DNA of 64,000 nt from Ooceraea biroi (taxonomy: Eukaryota > Arthropoda > Insecta > Hymenoptera > Formicidae), in NCBI RefSeq assembly GCF_003672135.1, contig NC_039508.1:18239945-18303944 (forward strand), read 5' to 3'. The position numbers and the translations under genes were made by a program. Shown here piece after piece: positions 55,239 through 64,000 of this stretch; the first letter of the stretch is position 1, and every line of letters begins with the position of its first letter. The notes beneath the pieces were generated by a model. It searched no databases, had not been told where the DNA came from, and saw nothing but the letters and a program-made list of their open reading frames with translations.

Positions 55239-56457
55239 CTTTGACTATATAACCATGGACTGCCAGTCGATCTTTAAACAATGTAATGAACATAAAAAGC
55301 GCCCTCATCGACCAAGTGGCGACTCTCTGTACTTACATGACACTTCGAGCTCGCGCGAACAGCAAATTAAAGAAGGAAGGACGGTTTTTTATTATTTCTA
55401 ATTTCGAATCAAACAATGGTAATTTATTGTTTCGTAAAATATTGCAAGTCAAGTAAATACAAATGAGTCAAAGAACATAACAAGACTCTTCCAACAATGT
55501 TTGGGTAAATGATTAGTTATCTGTTTCTAATTGAAAGCTTTTTTTATTTGAAAGCAATTGTTAAAAGGTTTGGTATTTTATTAGACGTATTAAATGTATT
55601 TTTAAATTGTAACATTACAATGTGAAAGAAATATTTATACATTAATTAGATTGTTATTATCGAATAGATTTCCAATAAATCCGGTTCTTAAAGAAAATGG
55701 ATAAAAGTACTTATTAATTCTGGTCATAGTAAAGAAGATGTAGCACGGGTCACAAATATAGTAGGATATGCAGTTTACATTTTGAAAAAGACAGTATCGA
55801 AACCGTTGGTTTTGCAAATAGTCGGTTGAAACAAAACTCTGTGCCGACAATTTTTCCAAATTCACCGACAGTAAGGTACTAATGGCAGTATATGTTGCAT
55901 AAGAATATAAATGATGTATTTAAATCTTCTTATTGTAAGTTTGTTTTTATCTATTTGTACATATAAAATGTTATTGTTTTAGCATAGTTGATACAGAGAA
56001 TATTAGAGCAAATACGTCGGTCATTCAAATAGAAAATGTCGATCAACTTGAAGAGGAACTTTATGAGACTTCTTAAAAAAAATCCGTTACGCAGGTGATG
56101 TAAAAACAGCAAACGTAGAAACCATGTCACCAAAGACATTTAAAAAATGCATAAAAGTATTGAACAAGTCATGTGAAAAGAAAAAAGATAATAAACCGAC
56201 TGCGAGTTCAAAATATCGTCAAAACAAGAAAATTGATAGTTTACAATCTTTATTATGTGATCTTCGGACACAGAATCTCCTTTCTCAGACGTCGTCTGAC
56301 ATTGCACAGATACCAAAAAAGGGACATTTTACACATTTTTGTTATCGTCATCTCTCTCTCTTCTTACTGATATTATAATTGTCGTCTCAGAATACGATTA
56401 AGAATATGCTCCTTCAAGGACAAGTGGCTATTCTAAATCTGTATAGTCAAAGCCTTA
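55239..56457 (+). pseudogene. P-like transposase 2 N-terminal exons (right-arm mirror)
   Basis: Contains the terminal repeat (55,239 on), THAP exon 1 (ATG at 55,416), THAP exon 2 (about 55,667-55,875) and the coiled-coil exon (56,124-56,378). Exon 2 has lost one A in each of two A-runs relative to the left arm and is out of frame. The coiled-coil exon also differs by small indels. Confidence 0.8.
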
Positions 56458-56667
56458 CACTGAGAAAAATTTCCATCGGATAAATCGATTAAATAGTGTA
56501 TCCGATTGTTACTCTTTTTTCCGATTAAATGATGGATATGTCCGATTACCTTCATCGGATATGTCCGATCATTTTCTTTGTCTTTTATACAATTTAACCG
56601 GATATATCCGTTTGTTACTATTTAATTGGATTATCCAATTAGATAGGCCATGATATTTTTCTCAGTG
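56458..56667. mobile_element. MITE with CACTGAG ends (right-arm mirror)
   Basis: Mirror of 45,434-45,644. Confidence 0.75.
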
Positions 56668-56672
56668 ATATA

Positions 56673-59600
56673 CAGGGTGTCTCGATGACCCCGTGCCACC
56701 CGTTAATGACGTGTAGTTTGGACTTAGCTGAATAGAAAAGTCCAATGTCATTTTGCGATTTTCGCAATATTAACGGAGTTATTAATTAATAAATATAAGC
56801 GAATGAGGGCGGGCGTGCAGCGAGATAGGTCGGTAGGAGGGCGCGCGCTCTTTGATACCGCGAGCTGGGCGGCGCGCGGTGAGGGAGAATGGGGTGTCTT
56901 AGATACTGACAATAACAAGGGCGCGCGGGGGTCCTCCTACTGACGGCTATCTTGGAGACTGATAGAAACAGCGTGTTACGCTGGGGCCCCGCGCTGAGCG
57001 ATAATTGATTCATATCCTTTTTTCCAAAATAGTTTATTTTGTGGCAATTTTATTTTAAGGTAAAAGAAATTGTTTTTAAGGCAAAGGAAAGGAAATCTAT
57101 CGTTTCCTCACCACCTTGCGGTAGATAGCACGGAGCGTTTTTTTAGGGCCGGTTTTTCAATCATGGTTTAAACGTAGATCTAAGTTTAAACCATGATTGA
57201 AAAACCGGTCCTTAAAGTGGTTTCTCCAATAGACCTAATCCACTCTCATTATTTAATGCAATAATTGTTCGAAGTGCCTTCCTCGTTGCTCTATGCAAGT
57301 TCGACTCTTCGAACAATGTTACGCGTTGCACGTTGCGCCATGTCCGGCGTGATGGTATTGAAGACCGCGATAATTGCTTCACGTACTTCATGTTCTGTGC
57401 CATCCCGCCAGTGCTCGACTAAATTCTTTATGTAGCCCCAAACAAAATAATCTAATACATTCAGATCCGGCGATCGCGCCGGCCAAGCGATTGGGCCATC
57501 ACGGCCCATCCACCTGTCCGGAAAACGCGCGTTCAAAATTTCACGTGCTTGTCGCGAAAAATGAGTAGGAGCCCCGTCTTGCTGGAAAATCATCTGCGTT
57601 CGTAAAAGTAAAGGAATATTTTCCAGTAATATTGACAAATGATTTTCCAGAAAATCTGAATAAATTTGCCCATTAAGTCGTGGCGGGAAAAAGAATGGAC
57701 CAATCTGAAAATCAAAGACAAGAAACTTAGGTAAAATTGCAACAAAAAGTCTTATTTAACTCATTTACTCAAGCTTACTATTTCATTTCCGATGATTCCT
57801 GCCCACACGTTTACGCTCCATCGATATTGGAAAGAGCTAATGCGAATAGCATGCGGATTTTCTTCTCGCCATGTTATAAATTACGAGAATTAAAAATTCC
57901 GTTAGGCGTAAATGTAGCCTCATCGGTCCATAGAATTCGATCGGGGAAAGAAACGTCTCGCCGATGCTGCGCAAGGAATCCTGTGCATGTTTCGCCAATG
58001 ATTAATAATATACGAAAATCGCCAATAGTTAATAATGTACGATAATCGTCATTAATGACGAAGAATAAAAATACCTCCACAAAAACATATTCGATGTTCA
58101 TAGTTCTCGAGGACGCTGGCTTTGTTGATAATGATACTGTAAAGAGCGATAGATCAAAATACTCCAACTATAGCCAAATAGGATAAATAGACCAAAAACA
58201 GAAAACAGCCAGAGTTATTTGTCGAGCAGCGTTGAGAGACAAATATCGTCTGATTAGAGATTCAAGTCGGAATCACGGGCAAATCGAAGTAGAGATCGCA
58301 AGCGAGCTTATTGTAATCCATGTTCTTCGTTTTATGCATATTTCTCGCACGTGGTTTTCACACATTGAGTGAACAGATATAAAGTGCAATGGATTAATTT
58401 ACGTCTGAGGAATTCGTTGACATGATCATTTGTTACGGGATGACTGGAGAAAATGCCAGAGCTGCGGAACGCATTTACGCAGAAAGATTTCCCGATCAAC
58501 GGCATCCATCCAGAAACGTAATTACGAGATGCATCCACCGTGCCCGAGAAACAGGATCTCTCTTACCCAATTGGCGATACAATGGTCGTTTCATATATCC
58601 TCACCCAAATGAGGAAGAGAGAATCCTGCAATTGTTCACAGAAAACCCGAACATGAGTATACGACGTGCAGCTCACGAACTTGGCCTGTGCGATGCGCGG
58701 TGCATCGTACTTTAACACGGAACGGATTACATCCGTACCATTACCAACGGGTCTAACAACTTCGTGCGGGAGACTATGAACATCGAATATGTTTTTGTGG
58801 AGGTATTTTTATTCTTCGTCATTAATGACGATTTTCGTACATTATTAACTATTGGCGATTTTCGTATATTATTAATCATTGGCGAAACATGCACAGGATT
58901 CCTTGCGCAGCATCGGCGAGACGTTTCTTTCCCCGATCGAATTCTATGGACCGATGAGGCTACATTTACGCCTAACGGAATTTTTAATTCTCGTAATTTA
59001 TAACATGGCGAGAAGAAAATCCGCATGCTATTCGCATTAGCTCTTTCCAATATCGATGGAGCGTAAACGTGTGGGCAGGAATCATCGGAAATGAAATAGT
59101 AAGCTTGAGTAAATGAGTTAAATAAGATTTTTTGTTGCAATTTTACCTAAGTTTCTTGTCTTTGATTTTCAGATTGGTCCATTCTTTTTCCCGCCACGAC
59201 TTAATGGGCAAATTTATTCAGATTTTCTGGAAAATCATTTGTCAATATTACTGGAAAATATTCCTTTACTTTTACGAACGCAGATGATTTTCCAGCAAGA
59301 CGGGGCTCCTACTCATTTTTCGCGACAAGCACGTGAAATTTTGAACGCGCGTTTTCCGGACAGGTGGATGGGCCGTGATGGCCCAATCGCTTGGCCGGCG
59401 CGATCGCCGGATCTGAATGTATTAGATTATTTTGTTTGGGGCTACATAAAGAATTTAGTCGAGCACTGGCGGATGGCACAGAACATGAAGTACGTGAAGC
59501 AATTATCGCGGCTTCAATACATCACGCCGGACATGGCGCAACGTGCAACGCGTAACATTGTTCGAAGAGTCGAACTTGCATAGAGCAACGAGGAAGGCAC

Positions 59601-59867
59601 TTCGAACAATTATTGCATTAAATAATGAGAGTGGATTAGGTCTATTGGAGAAACCACTTTAAGGACGGTTTTTCAATCATGGTTTAAACTTAGATCTACG
59701 TTTAAACCATGATTGAAAAACCGGCCCTAAAAAAACGCTCCGTGCTATCTACCGCAAGGTGGTGAGGAAACGATAGATTTCCTTTCCTTTGCCTTAAAAA
59801 CAATTTCTTTTACCTTAAAATAAAATTGCCACAAAATAAACTATTTTGGAAAAAGGATATGAATCAA
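56673..59867. mobile_element. Palindromic DD41D element 4, copy 2, right end truncated
   Basis: The left end is intact (CAGGGTGTCTCGATGACCCC after TA). The centre (about 58,103-58,777) now has the N-terminal gene part on the plus strand, as expected from a mirror copy. The right arm stops at GGATATGAATCAA (59,867), about 340 bases before its terminus, and passes into unrelated GC-rich DNA. Confidence 0.9.
58394..59628 (+). pseudogene. DD41D transposase 4 (right-arm copy), broken
   Basis: The N-terminus FTSEEFVDMIICYGMTGENA runs to HELGL (58,391-58,687), then a shift; the first catalytic Asp is in DRILWTDEATFTPNG; after the second intron IFQQDGAPTHFSR and SPDLNVLDYF remain. Relative to the copy in 41,887-45,428, small losses near 59,467-59,520 scramble about 15 residues after VEHWR, and another near 59,575 removes the GRHFEQLLH reading. 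An inverted fragment of the 3' part lies at 57,238-58,100 on the minus strand. Confidence 0.8.
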
Positions 59868-60241
59868 CCCGCTTCAATCTTTAGCATTAAAGATACGACA
59901 CTGCAGTCGAAGAGTTCGACCCCTTTGTTCTGATTTTTCGTGCGATCTGCGGAGATGCGGCTGGCTTTAATGCTGTTACCAAAGTAGCTTGACTTGACTT
60001 TATGACGCGAAGCGCGTACACTAGAAGCCGGCTTTTCATCTTTCAGAGAACGCGAGTCGCGCTGATGAGTCTCCGGATCCTTGGATTCGAGCGTCGGCAT
60101 CGGCGCAGTGCCGCGATGCAATTTTTCAAGCAGTTTCATCAGCGGACGGGGAGTATCCTCGCTTGCTCTAATAGTCCGAGGCACGCACCCGGAAACGGGT
60201 AACGCGTGCACATCAGATCGGACGATCTTGCCTTCGAAGAC
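59868..60241 (-). CDS. Candidate host-gene exon, cut by the palindrome
   Basis: On the minus strand ATCCTTTTTTTTTCACAG is an excellent acceptor directly before FEGKIVRSDVHALPVSGCVP. The frame stays open for 125 codons (Ser/Lys/Arg-rich, e.g. LESKDPETHQRDSRSLKDEK) with GC-rich third positions unlike the transposons. It ends only because the transposon sequence supplies a TGA four bases across the junction. Signal peptide or domain not evident; no family recognised. It may be a middle or last exon of a gene lying to the right. The frame also extends upstream to 60,352 through the presumed intron. Confidence 0.5.
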
Positions 60242-60472
60242 TGTGAAAAAAAAGGATATCGCGCATAACAGGATGCGTCGGGTACGTATCTCTCGATCGA
60301 GGCGGACGCAGCAGAGATCGATACCGCGTTGCCTTTTACGACGATAATGCATCCCCGCGAGGCGCGGTAGACAATAATATGCACTCGGTATCGCGGAACA
60401 TTAATGCAATAACGGAGTTTTATTACGACGCCGCGCGGGAGCGGCGATTAAATAATAAGCGCGTTCCTCTCA

Positions 60473-60475
<3 letters not shown>

Positions 60476-60513
<38 letters not shown>
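60476..60513 (+). repeat. (GA)n microsatellite
   Basis: About 19 uninterrupted AG units in the presumed host region. Confidence 0.95.
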
Positions 60514-60518
<5 letters not shown>

Positions 60519-63500
60519 TGAGCATCGCGCACTTCTAAACCGTTTATACGAATATACGAGTATTGTGAAATTATTAAAGACACTTTTGCTTTTCTCGAGT
60601 ATCTTTAAAGGACAGACGGTATTCTGTCATTTACTTAATTTCAAAATCCAATTAACGATCTTGATAATTTACGATCCTGCTGCGTACTATCCGGAGAACA
60701 TTTCCACCACAAAAAGACCCTATTATCCGTTATTATTACCCATTATTATCCATTAATAATAATCAAAAAAATGGTCAGCAGACAATTATATCGCGACGAC
60801 ACCGAGAATAGAAACGACTACGACACCGCCAAGGAAATCGTTCGCGGACGATTAATACTATCAACCTAGTCGCGACTCGAAGAGTCTATTGCATCGAGAA
60901 GAATCTTTTTCAAGTAGCACTCTTTTAAATCGAATTGCACCTTCTTTACTCTGTACCGATGTTCTCTTCACGGCCGGGTGAGAGAATCGGCGAACGCGTC
61001 GAATGTTTGATCGATCGCGCAGTGGGTCCTCCGAATTAAGCGTTTAGCGCCAGACGCGGGTATCCAGGTGTGAATCTCGTCGTTCGCAAAACGGTATCCA
61101 ACGTTGAAGCCGCGAGGAAGAAGTCGCGCGCGCGAGTGTCCAGGTTCTCGCGCCGAGGATGCGATCGGTCTTGGAAGTGGATCGGTCTGTGGGACCGTTG
61201 CCAAGTTCGTGCGGGATTCTTCGGCGTACAAGTTCAAGGCTCGCGAGGCGGTGTACGGATACCTCCAAGGTCACCGAGTGTGCAAATACCGTGATTATGG
61301 TCGCGCAAGTGCGGCAGCTCTCTCTTCTCTCTTTCATTGTCGCCGCGAGTTCCGCCGGGATCTGACATAAGTGCGCGCCGCCAAAGGATCCCGAGGAACT
61401 TGATCGAACTCCGTGCTATATAATCGGCCGTAATGACGCTCGGCGTCCATCTAGGCGGTCCTGCGAGTGCGCTCTCTCTTCTCCTTTTTGCGAGCGATTC
61501 CCGCTGAATCGCTCTCGAGCAGCGAGAATTGTTTCGAGTCTCTCGAGATGGACTCGCGTGGATTACTCAATGGAAATAGCGGAATTAGTCATCGTCACTC
61601 CGTGCGTCACTCATGCCTAATTTTCAGTCACGAACGCAGGTAGAAAATTCTTCTCCCGAGTTGGAGAGGCCTGGGATCGATCATGCGTCAAAATCGAGCG
61701 ATCGATCGCAAAATAATATTTCTTGGACGTATGAGGAGATTTGTCATTGCTTAGCGGGTGTTTGTCTCCTGACAATGCATTATTTATGACAATGTATATG
61801 ATAATAAACTGGAACAATCCGTGTAAGAGCGAAGCGAGTTGCGGCGAGAGGAAATCGCTGCGCAGTGGAAAAAGACAAGCGTGCTCGTTAATCGATTGGC
61901 GGATGAGCCTGGCACGACGAGCCTCCGGCACGTGGATATTTCTAATTCCACGTGCGATTACGTGGAATTAGAAAGGTAAAAACAAGAGCCGCGAGGTATC
62001 GCGTTGGCGCAATAAAAAGCAACTATTTACCGAGGCCGCGGCGGCGTCATCGGTTTCGATGAAATGCATCCGGTGCATCGCTGAAGCACATCCGCGTACA
62101 TACCTACACGCAGTATCGTGATAAGGCAACCCCCGGGGAGTATCGATCGTCGCCGTATTCCACCACTGGCAATCATGCAGGCCAAACCCCCTTCGTCGAC
62201 GGTGGTAGTGGTACCATCGCGTACCACTTTTATAACTTTTTTAGCTTAATATTTCCGCGATTCACGCATCACATTCAAGGCTCAGAATCGTGGTGACGCG
62301 ATGACAACGTTGGCGAGTCGAATTATTGCAAGAAAGTTTCTCCTAAGGAACATGAAATCGTTTTAAAGTAACGGAGGTTTATTACTCTGAATTCTGTAAT
62401 TTACTCGTCGTAGAGATTTATTAAACTATTAATCAAGGAAAAAATAATTAAACAATATATTTCCCCAATTAAAGTTCTTATTTTGATGATGACAGTTTGA
62501 ATTCCTTATGGACGCATCACGTACACGTTACAAAGGCGCTATTTAGTTCAATTGTTTTCTTTTACATATGAATGTACTATGCTATTTTTATTGTTGTAAC
62601 AGCTTGGTGGACACCTGTATTTGCGCAAATTTGTCTTATCTGACATTTTGACAGGTCACCCTTCGAATTTATTTTAATTTACACGATATATCATAATGTA
62701 ATTTCCGACATTTGCACAGCAGGAAACATTGCCTGAGACACGTCGCGTTAAAACTAATTTACTTTTTGATTACTCGGAAGCAGATAACGTAAATATTAGC
62801 AAGATATCGGATCCATGAAGATCGCTGGTATAACTTGAGATCTCAGACAGTGTGTCAGTACACAGTCATTCAACGTGTTAAATTGACAAGACCCAATTGC
62901 GCAAAATGCAAGTGGAAGGAAGCGAAGCGATACGGATGCGGATAATAATTACTTGTCGTCGTTTGTTCGCGAATCGACGCCACCGGGAACATTCCCGCTG
63001 CAAAGCTGTCGATTTCACGCAAAGTTATAGTTCCTTACGACGTGATAATGATGCATTATTAAGTTGGAGCACGTCGTTATCCGCAACTATTTTTGGACGG
63101 CGCGAATATTTGTCGCACGTTTGTACAAAAGTGATCAATGTCCGTCAGTATTGCAAGAGTAAATTATATCAACGGGCCACTCTTTTTTCTACATTTCCTG
63201 GAATAATCGCGTCATGACAATGTGCATATTTTACCAGCGAGTTAGATGTGCATCACGAACATGCTTCGACATGTTTCTTCGGCGCGGTTCATCATTTATT
63301 AACGAAGAATGAAAATTCTGCGAGAAACACCGCTTGTCAAGCACTCATCGACTTTTGTAGTCACGTCTCCAAGTTGTAACATCGGGTGACATATCTTGAA
63401 TAATGTGAGACGTGCACAGTTTCAAATTATTTTATGATTTTATCGTGGAGTGTACATTAGGCAGTGAGAGAAAATGCAGAGTGTGGTCGCTCGGACAGCT

Positions 63501-64000
63501 ACGTTCGCGAAATTATGCGGCAGCATCGCATCTAGGTAATAAAAACTAAGAAAAAAGAGAGACACATGAGAAAAAAAAAAAAGCACGTGGAAAATACCGC
63601 GCGCTAACGACAAATTGTTTTAACGCAACTTCGTCGAACAATCGCCGCTGAAGGTGCAATCGAAGCGCGGAACGAAAGATTTTCCAGAGAGTGAGCGATT
63701 TCGAATTTTCCGCGACATTTCCACAACCGTAATGTTGCCACGCGCGAAATTATCAACAATGTTGATAATTAACCGTCAGTTAAGTGCTTCCGGCCGGGTT
63801 GCGTAATCATTCCTCAAGAAATATACGATCGGGTAAGGCGGGGTATCGTTTACTCGTGCATTCAAAGTTCGATTAAAGCCTCTAATGTCACCTTTCGCTC
63901 CGTCATAATTGGTAAATTGCGGAGGTGTCTCCGCATCTCTTGCACCGTTCGTAATCGCCTCGCTTAGAATCCGCATGGCAAATCCGCGATAATAATCTAC
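60514..64000. other. GC-richer unique DNA, no gene recognised
   Basis: Base composition, lack of inverted ends and lack of matches elsewhere in the window suggest single-copy host sequence, perhaps intron or 5' flank of the minus-strand exon at 59,868-60,241. Many short overlapping frames exist (e.g. 61,044-61,370) with no preferred one. A TATATAA box occurs at 61,417-61,423. A 22-codon plus-strand frame at 61,297-61,365 (MVAQVRQLSLLSFIVAASSA) looks like a signal peptide but ends at once. Confidence 0.5.

Larger units (their letters stand above)
42223..59867. repeat. 17.6 kb near-perfect palindrome
   Basis: Every landmark from 42,223 to the centre recurs inverted. Pairs: DD41D element end 45,428/56,673, P-like end 46,867/55,239, Merlin end 47,855/54,252. 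Each pair sums to about 102,100, so the axis is near 51,050. The arms differ mainly by one-base indels, more often losses in the right arm. The left boundary falls inside DD41D element 4; the right boundary falls in the candidate host exon. Confidence 0.9.

Noticed and set aside
62027..63976. Short frames of 60-106 residues in the right-hand unique DNA
   Set aside because: They overlap on both strands, lack splice or start context and show no recognisable motif.

Overview
The window looks like transposon-packed chromosomal DNA from an insect, most plausibly an ant or other hymenopteran. That is an inference: several IS630/Tc1-mariner families with TACAGGGTG ends, THAP-type P-like elements, Merlin, PIF/Harbinger, hAT, an RTE-like LINE and a Penelope-like element sit together in AT-rich DNA. 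No single-copy gene is identified that would fix the species. From 1 to 59,867 almost everything recognisable is a mobile element or its relic. From 59,868 to 64,000 the DNA is GC-richer and unique, with one plausible host exon on the minus strand (59,868-60,241).

Left part (1-13,960): small MITEs, a mariner transposase tail (1,505-1,628), a 2.2 kb LTR-like unit (3,122-5,366) and a Myb/SANT fragment (5,442-5,624). A P-element-like gene follows (6,583-13,822). It was broken by an RTE-like LINE (7,208-10,312, 12-bp target duplication) and by an internally deleted Harbinger (11,388-12,069, 3-bp duplication).

Middle (13,963-31,263): an intact 357-aa DD41D transposase lies inside a palindromic element (13,963-18,042). 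Its 1.65 kb terminal inverted arms each carry the catalytic 3' half of the gene, followed by tandem histone-type 3' stem-loops. Then come a hAT relic, a Penelope-like element inserted in a foldback MITE, two more palindromic DD41D elements (24,875-26,880; 26,889-27,892) and a decayed PIF1 helicase joined to a USP-type deubiquitinase domain (30,236-31,263). A 3.8 kb palindrome (31,264-35,093) interrupts that last gene.

Right part (35,094-59,867): a nest of elements. A Merlin element (35,964-47,855) has a second P-like element (37,278-46,867, 8-bp duplication) in its intron. That P element was itself hit by an unrecognised element (about 38,410-40,440, carrying a further 612-bp palindrome) and by a fourth palindromic DD41D element (41,887-45,428). 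Everything from 42,223 to about 51,050 is then repeated in reverse to 59,867, a near-perfect 17.6 kb palindrome centred in a foldback MITE. Its right end cuts straight into the candidate host exon. The differences between the arms are mostly single-base indels, which raises the question of a foldback assembly artefact.

Themes: DD41D elements that have independently folded their transposase 3' halves into long inverted arms; histone-style stem-loops as 3' ends of transposase genes in at least two families; and successive nesting readable from exact target duplications. Only the 15,748-16,821 transposase looks intact; the other TE genes carry stops, frameshifts or truncations.
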